Source: Bacteroidota bacterium (GTDB taxonomy: Bacteria; Bacteroidota; Ignavibacteria; Ignavibacteriales; Ignavibacteriaceae). From it: 64,000 nt of DNA. Numbering within the stretch: position 1 is the first letter of the stretch; each line of letters starts with the position of its first letter. Under the pieces are notes generated by a model that was not told where the DNA came from, ran no database searches, and saw only the letters and a program-made list of their open reading frames with translations. The stretch covers positions 176,684 to 240,683 of the forward strand of contig JAKAGV010000009.1 of assembly GCA_021815405.1 (NCBI GenBank), written 5' to 3'. The position numbers were made by a program, and so were the translations under genes. Below are positions 9,301 through 17,746 of the stretch, piece after piece.

Positions 9301-9996
9301 TACAGCCTCATTAACTTTCTTCAGTGCTTCTGCAAGTAAAGGGATTCGGTTTGTAAAAATCTTTTCCGTAAATTCATAAAAAGTTTTTTGAAAGAAAGCG
9401 GCAATTTCTTTTTCAGTCTTTGAATAAATTCGTTCTGCAATGCCGAGTACATTCTTCCTTTCTTTTATAAGTGAAATGACTTCTCTGGCAAAGAGGTTTT
9501 TCGATCCAAATAATCTGATAAGATATTTTAGATCTTCCGAATTTTTTTCATCTTTGATTACACTCTTAATCATTTCTTCAACTGAAATCTCGATAAGCTC
9601 GCTTGATGTTCTTTCGTCTATCGCAGTAAAATTAGCATCAAGTCCTGCTTCCACCGGGTGTTCGCGTAATATATCAATACAGAAAGAATGAATAGTTGAA
9701 ATATTAGCTGAAACTAGCTGACTCCGGATGTTTTCAAATTTCCTCTTTTCTCTTGAGTCTGTTGTAACAGAAATTTTTTCATCTATTTGTTTTGCAATCT
9801 TACCGTAAAGTTCGCCGGCAGCTTTGTCTGTAAATGTAATTGCAGCGATGCTGCGAAGTGAAATGTCTTCTTCAGTAACAATCTTCAAATACCTGGATGC
9901 TAAAACAAAGGTCTTGCCCGAGCCTGCATTTGCGGTTAAAGATATATGCCTTTTATAATCCAGTGCCTTAGCCTGGTAAGTCGTTAATGTAGCCAT
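6361..9996 (-). CDS. addA: AddA-type UvrD-family helicase with C-terminal PD-(D/E)XK nuclease
   Basis: A 1211-residue superfamily 1A helicase-nuclease of the AddAB/RecBCD class, which resects double-strand breaks for RecA. Walker A (ANAGSGKT) is at residues 22-29; later come the DEYQDTNEIQ Walker B/motif II, QSIYMFRDAE, and motif VI as LLYVGITRAK. The nuclease is C-terminal: GIIDKL (Asp about 1092) and the catalytic VDYKTDD (D1105, K1107). Unusually, Cys943 in a YKQCPLKYY motif plus a C-terminal CxxC-x8-C (C1193, C1196, C1205) give four cysteines placed like the iron-sulfur staple known from AddB and Cas4-type nucleases. No addB partner is adjacent; upstream, 7 bp away, is the histidine kinase gene. 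Start ATG 9996 is well supported by the motif I position. Confidence 0.88.
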   Translation of the reverse strand: MATLTTYQAKALDYKRHISLTANAGSGKTFVLASRYLKIVTEEDISLRSIAAITFTDKAAGELYGKIAKQIDEKISVTTDSREKRKFENIRSQLVSANISTIHSFCIDILREHPVEAGLDANFTAIDERTSSELIEISVEEMIKSVIKDEKNSEDLKYLIRLFGSKNLFAREVISLIKERKNVLGIAERIYSKTEKEIAAFFQKTFYEFTEKIFTNRIPLLAEALKKVNEAVLSSNKDNQRAIEVRASIELLSSSSKFIELIIPLKKIEEQIILKDGVVRTQGYTSKIKEGFENEILLINSFFKDFKVINLSENAGEIEIELARFGKKMIFHFNLALEIYSKKKSEQGYLDFEDILLYTKKILEQEKVRHTISEKYKYIMIDEYQDTNEIQYNIFLPILDELKKGNLFVVGDEKQSIYMFRDAELEVFNLTKRNIESASGRESLLTLPDSFRMAPAICLFTNLLFKKLFAEPEILFNEVVHSDLVCARQDDMPGRIEILLSKENDREESEETAEDNVLEAEIVARRILKLIYQENPEKKISWKDIAVLCRKRKHFSELEKTFTKFNIPFIILGGKDFYRRQAIYDIYNYFSFLADEKNDASLVGILRSPFFSLSDSVIYEISLQSGYSFWVKFCNYKKILPGLNYVVETLSENLKLAKNSGIVSLLRKILDESAFLSVIASKPGGTQELANIEKLVKLTINLFSQGFKTLYDYVVFLRDSIEEAGDESQAAIAEESNAVVIMTLHQSKGLEYPAVFLYKSDDTPQKNIIKSKSVVVNKNFGLMTKVPLKNNFSGKAESAPIIGISDWITRKKELAEIKRLLYVGITRAKNYLFISADKKKENKYSEESFAGLIQMGLGIDFNSAVFSTNGELKSLRIEENGFEYQTKEIKLDIPIIKEIEQVNADSEDIKPIEAVKKIDINEIEEIQQGEIVSATKLSVYKQCPLKYYLTYDVGFAPLHRRYKNWLAERRDSSRYEFNESENKNLAVLREDASEERKQEFSDVKGRIVHKLLQLESTIEQLQNLTDELLKSELEFSEKKDENLRILKKEIINNLTTFYSSSIFAELKKYPDYKNEFEIYSEESNYFLYGIIDKLIIDNDKAIIVDYKTDDIDDDKIEEKIKSYLPQLEFYTLLVSKLNSNIKRFEIQLIFIKLPEKSFKKVLETNDILSVKNELENMVFTVRAKNFSKNLDHCSKCSFSDIYGNCIANENI

Positions 9997-10003
9997 TAAA
10001 TTC

Positions 10004-13000
10004 TTATTCTTTATTGTTGCACTGTGGAACTTTAATCTTAAATTTAGCGCCTGAGCCTTCGGATTCTTCGAGGCTTATGCTTCCATTAATCCCTTCGATA
10101 AACCTTTTTGCCAGAGTTAAACCAAGCCCCATTCCTTTCGATTTGGTTGTAAAATTGGAATCAAAGATTTTATCTTTTATGTTTTGTGGAATTCCGCTGC
10201 CGTTATCAGATACAGTTAAGATAAAGTTTTTGTCTTCCTCAACTAATTGCAATTTTATTGAATCAGCTCCGGCTTGAATTGAATTGCGAATAAGATTAAT
10301 CAGCATACGTCTAAACTGGCTTTTATCTGTTTCTATATTAGCCTCGTCAAGTTGAGTATTCAGTTCAATTTTTATTTTTTCATGAACGAAAAGATTAACT
10401 GAATCCCGGATAACCGGAAGAAGATCGATCTTTTCGATTTTAAAGTTCGGCATCCTTGCGAACCTTGAAAATTCAGAAGCAATCAAGCTAAGATTTTCTA
10501 TCTGACTTAATATTGTCGAAGATACTTTTTCAAAAATCGAGTCAAAGCTTTTACTCTTGTCATGATAAGAAACTATAAGCTGCTGCACCGCAAGTTTCAT
10601 AGGAGTCAAAGGATTCTTTATTTCATGAGCAACCTGTTTAGCCATTTCCTTCCAGGCATTCTCGCGCTCAAGCTCAGCTAGCTCAATCTGATTTTTTTGA
10701 AGCTCGTGAGTCATCGAATTGAAACTGGAGAACAATTCTTTTAATTCCCCTTTTACATTCTCATCAAGCTCAACATTGAAATCTCCGTTGGCAACCGATG
10801 CTGTAGCTTTCGTAAGCCGACGTATTGGTAAGGAGATTCTATTAGCTAAAAATGCGCTGAGCAAAATCATGATAATAGTTGCAAAAGTATAAATCCCAAA
10901 AATGAAAACATCAATATCGGTAACAGAATAAGACAGTCTGACTTTGTTGAAAGCATCGTTGACTGATATTATCATAGGTATGCCGTCAATCGTAACCTTT
11001 TTATAGTAAGAATCAAAATCAAAATTATCGATTTTTTCTTGGGTGAAATATTCTCTATAACTTAAGTAGCTTAGCTGGTAATAAGCTTCAGGATTTAGTT
11101 TATCTGTAAGCAACCCGGCTTTAAAATATTGATCTCTTGAGTTGTAAATCTGTGTACTTCCTTCGTAAACCGCAAATGAAACACCAAGGTCCTGCCCCGC
11201 ATTGTTAAAGGCATCTATGTAGTCATGAGAAGGACTTTCTGTCAACTCTTCTTTTATGATATTCTCAACATAGTTTAATCTTTCTCCCAATTCATTTTCG
11301 ATTGCAGTCTGTGTTCGCTGTTGAACAGTTTGTCTGTTATAAATTGCTAGAACAACAACAGGGATCAATGAAATAACAATAAAAGCCGTAAGCAGTTGAG
11401 CCCGAAAACTAAACTTCAAATCTCTTATCTTAAAAGCAAACAGCACTATGAATAAGAAAATCATAAAAATACTGTGTATCAAAAATATTTTGAAGAAGTT
11501 AAATAAGTCCCATGAAAGTCTTTTCTCCCGTGTTAATACCGCAGTTATATTTTGATTACCTGCGGAATTGTTCCTTAACAAGTAAGCATAGAAATTTTCA
11601 TTGCTCAAAGAGACAGTAAGCCACGCTTCATTATCCTGGTTGAACTGTGCATTAAGAATTGGCTTTATTTGATCGCGCGAAGGATAAATATCCCCGTAAA
11701 CATGTGTTAGTTTCGAATCAGTAAATTCAAATATTTTTAGACGACTTACATCTATTACCGGATTTATAATATTCTTTTTTGACTCAAGAAAATCTGGGAT
11801 TGCTGTTGTACCAATATCCTGAATATCAAAACCTATCGAAGCCGTAATGTAACCGAGTGTAATTCCTCTATCAGTTATTTGCGTAATACCGCTGAAAATT
11901 TTCTTTGTAGAATCTTGAGGATCAACCGTTTCTATTATTTCAGGAGTTGTTCCGTTGTATTTAGAAAAATCTTTCAACATCTTCTTTCCGGGATCTATTC
12001 CGGAATTAAATCCGCCAAGATAATTATGGTCTTTATCCCAGATGCTTATTGATGAATTCAAAGATTCCCTTTGCAGCGAACTTTTAGCCCAAAGTTTGAA
12101 AGCTTCGGTATAATAATTTGAATTTTGGTCATAGTAGCCGGAAATTACATCTTCATTATGGGTAACGTCCTGCAGTGTTTCGTTGAGTAAGAAATGAAGA
12201 AGATCATTATTAGGTCTATTAATCTCATATGCAGTTGTCTTTAGTGAAGCTATTTCAAGGTTGAGGTTAAAATAGTTCAACAGCGTAATTGAAATAACAG
12301 ATGCTGCCAGAGTGATGTAAACAAAGTGATAAACATTTTTCTGTTTATGCCGGTATATAATTAAAGCAAGCCAGAAAATCAGAAAAATAAAAATGAACAT
12401 CATTACAGGAGTAATAAGCGGTTCATTCTGGTATACTATAAATAATAATCCAAGCAACTGATATATAATGAACAATCCCAAAAAGACAAGGTTCATTTTC
12501 CTGCTGTCTTCCTTATGAAGAAAGGAGACAAGCAGAAGTATATAAGCCACCAACAAAAGCAGGATCGCTGTTCCTATCATCAGAAGATTTAGATTCATTG
12601 CCATTGATGGCAGATTGGGGATTAGGTTAGGCTCCTTGAAATATCTTATCGTCGAATCAAAAATTACACTTTTAACTGATGCACAAAATCCCCTGATCGT
12701 AATAAGAAATAGTAATGTTAAAGGTATAAAAAAGACAGCGAATAAAATTGTTCTTTTGGATTTTGGTACGGTTTCTGAATGAATGTAATCAACCAGATAA
12801 CTGAATCCTTTAATGCAAATTATAAGTGCAAACAACGCCGTAATAAAAAACTCGATAGGAGATTTTACAATTCCGTTCCCGAAAGTAGAGGAGAAATATG
12901 CCGGATTTACCAGCGGACCTGGTAAAAGGTTAGACGGAAAATCAACGTAGTATAGAAGAAATCTGAAAACAATAAAATAAAAAGAAAAGATAAGAATCTT

Positions 13001-13849
13001 TGTTGTTCTGTATTTTAATTCTTTAAATTCCTTTCTAAAACCGAATGCTGCAAATATATATGCAAGTATTGCCAAAAAAGATTGAAGCATGCCTGTTGAT
13101 TGATAAATCGAGTTTATCTCGGTATCCAAACCGGGTTTAACAAATGTTACGTTGCCTATTTTATTCCCTTGCTTGTTGATTAAGTCAAACGAATATTTTC
13201 TTCCGTCTCGTGTGCTTTCACTAAAAGGTGAGTAACCAACTTCAAACTGAGTCTGGAACTTATCAGATATTTCTTTGATGAAGCTTATCTGAGTATAATA
13301 AGGGTTTTGAATGGTGTACTCTTTTTCAACCGGGACACTAACTACATAGTAAAACTGATCATTATCAGAAAGCACCGTGTCCGTAACAGTAAAATATGTT
13401 ATAAGGTCGCCTTGATAAAAATGACATTGTCCTGCCGGAAGGGCAAGCGGTAAAATATCATTTTGAGGTATTGCTACATTTGTATTCCATGCAATCAGCC
13501 TTCCATTTGGTGCTAATACTTCTATTGAATAATTCTCAAACTCATTCGAGTTTACAACTCTTGTTAATGCTCCGTAAGAATTATTCTGCGGATTAAGAAC
13601 TTTTCTAAGTTTCTCTCTTAGTTTCTGATCACAATTTAAAAGTTTACTCTCCTTTGAATTCAGAATTGAAATAACCGAAGTCTGAATGTCTGTTATTTTA
13701 TTCGAGAGATCAGTTTGCCAGTTATCCTCGATATTGTGAACAATTATTGGAGTAATTATCCCGCTCAGGATAATCAGAAACAAAATAAAAAAGACGATAG
13801 CAAAATATTTCCTATCGCCTTTAATCTTATTAAAAATCTTAAAAGTCAT
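10004..13849 (-). CDS. Large NtrY-like sensor histidine kinase
   Basis: About 1281 residues. The first ~830 hold many membrane segments (N-terminal anchor, a ~15-strand/helix block around residues 250-530, and another pair near 785-840), alternating with soluble, probably periplasmic segments. A last transmembrane helix near 985-1005 leads into HAMP (NRISLPIRRLTKATASVANG). The HisKA H-box is VAHEIKNPLTP with His about 1072, followed by N-box (LINLIRNSIQ), G1 (VSDNGSGIP) and G2 (GMGLGLTLAKRF). The H-box with NPLTPMKLAVQQL is typical of NtrY-type kinases. ATG 13849 is preferred over the in-frame TTG three bases upstream; its A is shared with the TGA of the DUF4783 gene, implying translational coupling. 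No response regulator is adjacent; the signal is unknown. Confidence 0.9.
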   Translation of the reverse strand: MTFKIFNKIKGDRKYFAIVFFILFLIILSGIITPIIVHNIEDNWQTDLSNKITDIQTSVISILNSKESKLLNCDQKLREKLRKVLNPQNNSYGALTRVVNSNEFENYSIEVLAPNGRLIAWNTNVAIPQNDILPLALPAGQCHFYQGDLITYFTVTDTVLSDNDQFYYVVSVPVEKEYTIQNPYYTQISFIKEISDKFQTQFEVGYSPFSESTRDGRKYSFDLINKQGNKIGNVTFVKPGLDTEINSIYQSTGMLQSFLAILAYIFAAFGFRKEFKELKYRTTKILIFSFYFIVFRFLLYYVDFPSNLLPGPLVNPAYFSSTFGNGIVKSPIEFFITALFALIICIKGFSYLVDYIHSETVPKSKRTILFAVFFIPLTLLFLITIRGFCASVKSVIFDSTIRYFKEPNLIPNLPSMAMNLNLLMIGTAILLLLVAYILLLVSFLHKEDSRKMNLVFLGLFIIYQLLGLLFIVYQNEPLITPVMMFIFIFLIFWLALIIYRHKQKNVYHFVYITLAASVISITLLNYFNLNLEIASLKTTAYEINRPNNDLLHFLLNETLQDVTHNEDVISGYYDQNSNYYTEAFKLWAKSSLQRESLNSSISIWDKDHNYLGGFNSGIDPGKKMLKDFSKYNGTTPEIIETVDPQDSTKKIFSGITQITDRGITLGYITASIGFDIQDIGTTAIPDFLESKKNIINPVIDVSRLKIFEFTDSKLTHVYGDIYPSRDQIKPILNAQFNQDNEAWLTVSLSNENFYAYLLRNNSAGNQNITAVLTREKRLSWDLFNFFKIFLIHSIFMIFLFIVLFAFKIRDLKFSFRAQLLTAFIVISLIPVVVLAIYNRQTVQQRTQTAIENELGERLNYVENIIKEELTESPSHDYIDAFNNAGQDLGVSFAVYEGSTQIYNSRDQYFKAGLLTDKLNPEAYYQLSYLSYREYFTQEKIDNFDFDSYYKKVTIDGIPMIISVNDAFNKVRLSYSVTDIDVFIFGIYTFATIIMILLSAFLANRISLPIRRLTKATASVANGDFNVELDENVKGELKELFSSFNSMTHELQKNQIELAELERENAWKEMAKQVAHEIKNPLTPMKLAVQQLIVSYHDKSKSFDSIFEKVSSTILSQIENLSLIASEFSRFARMPNFKIEKIDLLPVIRDSVNLFVHEKIKIELNTQLDEANIETDKSQFRRMLINLIRNSIQAGADSIKLQLVEEDKNFILTVSDNGSGIPQNIKDKIFDSNFTTKSKGMGLGLTLAKRFIEGINGSISLEESEGSGAKFKIKVPQCNNKE

Positions 13850-14304
13850 CAATCAATTGTCAATTGAATTATTTTCCATTTATTCCCTGTCTTCTTCAGA
13901 GAGAGGTACACTTGGGCTTTTCTTTCACTGCCTTTGAAGAAATAAACATAATCACCTGTTCCAATTACATTATCATCTTCTTCATGAATATTTTCTATAC
14001 TGAATGAAATTACCCGGTAGTTTTTAAAATATCTCTGGAGGACGTAATAAGCCTGATTTGAACTGTAATATCCGTTTACACCGTTAGAAAGATTTATATA
14101 CATCTGCGAACTAAATAAATTTGAAATTGCAGAAACTTTACCTGATGAAATCCCTTCTTCAATCTTCTTAAAAACCGATGAAGCAGTTTGCTGATCCTGC
14201 TTACCGCCGGTATCATAAACATCGTATTTTAAACTCGAATAACCAGGAACAGATAGAAATCCTATTAAAGAGAATAGAATCAATATTTTAAGCAATTTAT
14301 TCAT
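13849..14304 (-). CDS. DUF4783 family secreted protein
   Basis: A 151-residue protein with a signal peptide (MNKLLKILILFSLIGFLSV). The mature region (FKKIEEGISSGKVSAISNLFS, YYSSNQAYYVLQRYF, ENIHEEDDNVIGTGDYVYF, and a final KKTGNKWKIIQLTID) matches the DUF4783 pattern found in Bacteroidota, a small NTF2-like cone fold. Its role is undescribed. It sits directly upstream of and overlapping the giant histidine kinase, so the two products are probably made together; a periplasmic partner for the kinase sensor region is possible but not shown. Confidence 0.75.
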   Translation of the reverse strand: MNKLLKILILFSLIGFLSVPGYSSLKYDVYDTGGKQDQQTASSVFKKIEEGISSGKVSAISNLFSSQMYINLSNGVNGYYSSNQAYYVLQRYFKNYRVISFSIENIHEEDDNVIGTGDYVYFFKGSERKAQVYLSLKKTGNKWKIIQLTID

Positions 14305-14360
14305 CCGTTTTTTTGAAGACTAATTTATAAAATATTATAACACAAGTCTACAATATAAAA

Positions 14361-14400
14361 AGATATGGAAGACAAAATCTTCTTCCATATCTCCAGATTC
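14361..14400 (-). terminator. Intrinsic terminator of the fibronectin-III lipoprotein gene
   Basis: A perfect 12-bp stem, AGATATGGAAGA (14361-14372) with TCTTCCATATCT (14381-14392), has an 8-nt loop. Read on the minus strand the stem is followed by a TTTTTATATT tract, placing an intrinsic terminator about 30 bp after the stop codon of the gene ending at 14420. Confidence 0.75.
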
Positions 14401-14419
14401 TCCCTACTCATTGTTAAAC

Positions 14420-15232
14420 CTACTGTCTGTTCAATGTCTTCGGATTCAATGTTCCTCTAACAGCTGGATGGGCTTTCGGCTTAAGTTGGGTATTGCCCGC
14501 TACTGTTTGGAATGCCCAATCAAAAACTACTCTTTCATTTGTCATGTTAGAAATCCTGACCTTCGCAAAATGATTATCCCAAGTCCAAATTACATAAGTA
14601 TGTCCTACAACAGCAATCGCATCCTTAGTAGTTGACCACCCGCTTGTAGGCGCATAAGGAATATCATAAATATCGGTAGTTGGTCCCATATCCTGGATAT
14701 CACTGTCGCTCCAAACATCCAAATAAAATGTTCCGTTATAGTTTTCAAAGAAGAAATCTGAAGACTTATCATCGTATGGAACTGCCGTGTAAGTTGTAAA
14801 TGAAAAGCCGCCGGTATTTGGGTAATTTCTGTAATCAAAAATAGAAGCGTTAAAGCCTTCCGGTCGTGGAGTTGCGCTAATATTCTCATAGCTCAAATCA
14901 CTTTCGTTGCCGTTATAATCGTATGCGGTTACGGCATAATAATAAGTATCACCGTTCTTTGCACCATAGTCTGTGTAATAGGTATTCGGGGTCGAGCCGA
15001 GAAGAGTATATTTACCATCGTAGCTGTATGCATAATAAACATTGTAACCGGCAACGTCTCTTTCGTAGTTTGGATTCCAGGATAAATCCACTCTATTATC
15101 TCCGTTCATTACTTGCAAACCGGTTGGCGGACTAGGCGGAGTCGTGTCTATCTGATCAAATGCATGCCTGCCGCATGCTGCAAATAAAAATATAGATAAC
15201 AAAGCTATTGTATAAAATATATTCCGTTTCAT
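14420..15232 (-). CDS. Lipoprotein with fibronectin type III domain
   Basis: A 270-residue protein whose N-terminus (MKRNIFYTIALLSIFLFAAC) ends in a clear lipobox FAAC, so it should be lipidated at Cys20. Residues about 31-125 form one fibronectin type III domain: PPSPPTGLQVMNGDNRVDL, LSWNPNYERDVAGYNVYYA and the closing GDTYYYAVTAYDYNGNESD. The C-terminal ~140 residues are aromatic-rich beta structure (FSFTTYTAVPYDD, YNGTFYLDVWSD, HTYVIWTWDNHFAKVRI) with no family I recognise. Probably an outer-membrane-anchored surface protein. It is monocistronic by its own terminator and 188-bp upstream gap. Confidence 0.8.
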   Translation of the reverse strand: MKRNIFYTIALLSIFLFAACGRHAFDQIDTTPPSPPTGLQVMNGDNRVDLSWNPNYERDVAGYNVYYAYSYDGKYTLLGSTPNTYYTDYGAKNGDTYYYAVTAYDYNGNESDLSYENISATPRPEGFNASIFDYRNYPNTGGFSFTTYTAVPYDDKSSDFFFENYNGTFYLDVWSDSDIQDMGPTTDIYDIPYAPTSGWSTTKDAIAVVGHTYVIWTWDNHFAKVRISNMTNERVVFDWAFQTVAGNTQLKPKAHPAVRGTLNPKTLNRQ

Positions 15233-15420
15233 TTTAGCACCTATAAGTTAGAATCAAAATACAGGTGCCAAAATGAATGCCAGGAGAAAGTAATTGATTT
15301 ATATCAATATAGGAACTTTTAATAGACTAATTGTATTGTTTTATGTACAAACAATTCTAATTTATTTGTCGTTCTAATCTTCCCTATTTCTGATAACACA
15401 TAAATTTGAAGTTTAATATT

Positions 15421-16713
15421 CTACAATTCCACAAACTTATCCTGGTAAAACATTTTCTTATTATTTACCGCGGCAACTGCTTTACCAGTTAGCAGACGAT
15501 TATCAAACGGCGAGTTCTTCGATTTACTTTTCGACTTGGATAAATCAACCGTCCATATCTCTTCGGTATCAAGTATCGTAAAGTTTGCAGGCTGTCCCGC
15601 TTCGAATTTTGGTACGGGTAGATTCAAAATTTTTCTTGGGTTAACTGCCATTTTATTTATCAGCTCTTCAAGCGATAAAACCTTTTTATGCACTAACTCA
15701 GAAAGCGCCAATCCGACTTCAGTTTCAATTCCAGTTATGCCGTTCGGCGCATGGTCAAACTCAACTTCTTTTTCTTCGGGCGAATGCGGCGCATGGTCGC
15801 TTGCGATGCAGTCAATCGTTCCGTCCTTTAAGCCCTTTAATATTTCATTCATGTCTTCCTGCGTGCGAAGCGGTGGACTCATCTTTGTGTTTGTATCATA
15901 AGTTTTAACAGCGTCGTCGGTCAAGCTAAAATGATGCGGCGTAACTTCAGCCGTAACTCTAATTCCTTTCTTCTTTGCTTCGCGAACCATCTCGACTGCA
16001 CGCTTGGTACTTATATGCGCTATATGAACTTTACCTCCAGTATATTCACCAATTATAATATCTCGCATTACAATCAAGTCTTCTGCAATTGAAGGGATAG
16101 GCGGTAATCCAAGCATTGTAGAATTTACACCTTCATTCATCGCTCCGCCTGCAAGCGTCTCATCCTCGCAATGCTCAATAATCGGAAGGTTGTACATTTG
16201 CGAATATTCTAATGCTCTCTTCAATATTGCCGAAGTCTTTATTGCGAAACCATCATCAGAAAAGCCGACAACGCCAGCTTCACGCAGCTCTGCCATTGGA
16301 GAAATTATTTCTCCTTTTCTTCCAACCGTAGCTGCAGCAACAACATTTACATCTACCAAATGATTTGCCGCTTGCTTCTTAATAAACTCAACTACTTCTG
16401 CTGAATCAATCGCGGGCTCTGTATTAGGCATGCAGGCAATTCCTGTAAAACCTCCGTTTGCTGCAGCGTTGCATCCGGTTACAACTGTTTCCTCATCTTC
16501 TCTTCCGGGTTCGCGGAGATGTACATGCATATCAAAAAATCCAGGCACAACATACTTACCGGAAAAGTCAAATACTTTTGCGTCGGTTGAATCTTCTTTT
16601 GATAAGCCGCCAATCTTACTTATCACTCCATCAATTAAAAGTATATCTTTCCCTTTTTCATTTATCTTTTGTTCCGGATGAAGAAGGTTTACGTTTTTCA
16701 AAATTGTTTTCAT
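15421..16713 (-). CDS. pyrC: Dihydroorotase
   Basis: A 430-residue type I (class) dihydroorotase, which closes N-carbamoyl-L-aspartate to dihydroorotate in de novo pyrimidine synthesis. The metal-binding DMHVHLREPGREDEET motif (HxH about residues 62-64) is intact, followed by IIEHCEDE, KVHIAHIST and the catalytic SDHAPH near residue 303. A low-complexity SKSKSKSK stretch lies near residue 395. ATG 16713 has a good AAAGGA site 5-6 nt upstream. It is the last gene of pyrR-pyrB-pyrC, separated from pyrB by a repeat-containing 93-bp spacer, so it is probably under the same attenuator. Confidence 0.96.
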   Translation of the reverse strand: MKTILKNVNLLHPEQKINEKGKDILLIDGVISKIGGLSKEDSTDAKVFDFSGKYVVPGFFDMHVHLREPGREDEETVVTGCNAAANGGFTGIACMPNTEPAIDSAEVVEFIKKQAANHLVDVNVVAAATVGRKGEIISPMAELREAGVVGFSDDGFAIKTSAILKRALEYSQMYNLPIIEHCEDETLAGGAMNEGVNSTMLGLPPIPSIAEDLIVMRDIIIGEYTGGKVHIAHISTKRAVEMVREAKKKGIRVTAEVTPHHFSLTDDAVKTYDTNTKMSPPLRTQEDMNEILKGLKDGTIDCIASDHAPHSPEEKEVEFDHAPNGITGIETEVGLALSELVHKKVLSLEELINKMAVNPRKILNLPVPKFEAGQPANFTILDTEEIWTVDLSKSKSKSKNSPFDNRLLTGKAVAAVNNKKMFYQDKFVEL

Positions 16714-16765
16714 TAAAAATCCTTTTGCTCTTACTTTGATTTTATCGCTTACATCTTTAACGTTT

Positions 16766-16804
16766 CCTCCCCTCGCCCTTTGGTAGAGGGGTTAGGAGTG
16801 AGGG
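16766..16804. repeat. Dispersed palindromic repeat in the pyrB-pyrC spacer
   Basis: The spacer holds a hairpin, CCCCTC (16769-16774) with GAGGGG (16786-16791), inside a longer CCTCCCCTC...GTTAGGAGTGAGGG element. This resembles the C/T-rich 'accctcac-ccctaa-cccctctcccaaaggg' repeat seen scattered between genes in many bacteria. Its G+C content stands out from the AT-rich surroundings. In the operon it could affect mRNA processing or partial termination before pyrC; that is inference. Confidence 0.6.
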
Positions 16805-16806
16805 CA

Positions 16807-17727
16807 TTATTTTAAAGTACCCAACAAATACAATACTGCCATTCTTATTGCAACACCATTTGTAACCTGCTGCAATATAATTTGATTCAGTCCGTCGGCA
16901 ACACCGGAAGAAAGTTCCACACCGCGGTTAATCGGACCGGGATGCAGTATCAAAACTTCTTTGCCGTTCTTTTCAAGGCGTTCTTCGGTTATCCCAAAAT
17001 ATCTCGCGTATTCTCTAATTGAAGGGAAATATTCTCTCGCCTTTCTTTCAAGCTGAATACGCAGAACATTCAGTACATCATTCTCTTGAATAGCTTCATC
17101 TATATTGTGAATTACTTTTACTCCAAGCTCTTCAATATACCTCGGGATCATTGTTAATGGTCCGCAGACAGAAACTTCCGCGCCCATTGTCTTTAAACCG
17201 AATATATTTGAAAGAGCAACACGGCTATGTGCAATATCCCCGACAATGCAAACCTTTAGCCCTTCAAGCTTACCTTTCTTTTCTCTAATCGAATACATAT
17301 CAAGAAGTCCCTGAGTAGGATGCTCATGTATCCCATCTCCTGCATTGATAATATTTGCATCGCAAATCTTTGTAAGGAACTGGGGCGCACCGGCAGCGGA
17401 GTGGCGTACAACAACCATATCAACTTTCATAGCTTCAATGTTCTTCATTGTATCTTTAAAAGTTTCTCCCTTGCTAACGCTGCTCGATGAAACGGCAAAG
17501 TTTATTGCATCGGCTGATAATCTTTTCTCAGCAAGCTCGAATGAAATTCTTGTACGAGTTGAATTTTCATAAAATAAATTCACAATCGTCTTTCCTTGCA
17601 AAGTCGGAACTCTCTTTATTGGGCGTTCCAATACTTCGCGGAAAGTAGTGGCAGTATCTAAAATAAGTTGGATGTCTTCTTTAGGAACACCCTGCAAACC
17701 TAAAAGGTGTCTGCTTGATAAAGGCAT
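16807..17727 (-). CDS. pyrB: Aspartate carbamoyltransferase catalytic subunit
   Basis: Catalyses carbamoyl phosphate + L-aspartate to N-carbamoyl-aspartate, the committed pyrimidine step. The carbamoyl-phosphate loop FYENSTRTRISFELAEKRL and the C-terminal LHPGPINRGVE are both intact; GIHEHPTQGLLDMY is the domain-linking segment. I chose the internal ATG 17727 (protein begins MPLSSRHLLGL, about 306 residues, the usual family start) rather than an in-frame ATG at 17766 that would overlap pyrR and add a lysine-rich extension; an AGAAAG site precedes 17727. No pyrI regulatory gene is next to it, so regulation is presumably through the PyrR leader. Confidence 0.95.
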   Translation of the reverse strand: MPLSSRHLLGLQGVPKEDIQLILDTATTFREVLERPIKRVPTLQGKTIVNLFYENSTRTRISFELAEKRLSADAINFAVSSSSVSKGETFKDTMKNIEAMKVDMVVVRHSAAGAPQFLTKICDANIINAGDGIHEHPTQGLLDMYSIREKKGKLEGLKVCIVGDIAHSRVALSNIFGLKTMGAEVSVCGPLTMIPRYIEELGVKVIHNIDEAIQENDVLNVLRIQLERKAREYFPSIREYARYFGITEERLEKNGKEVLILHPGPINRGVELSSGVADGLNQIILQQVTNGVAIRMAVLYLLGTLK

Positions 17728-17746
17728 ATATTTCTTTCTAAAATTC

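Noticed and set aside
6361..14304. Defence-island reading of the helicase-nuclease plus large kinase
   Set aside because: The helicase-nuclease has AddA architecture and the kinase is a normal HAMP/HisKA protein; no effector, toxin or phage-related partner is nearby.
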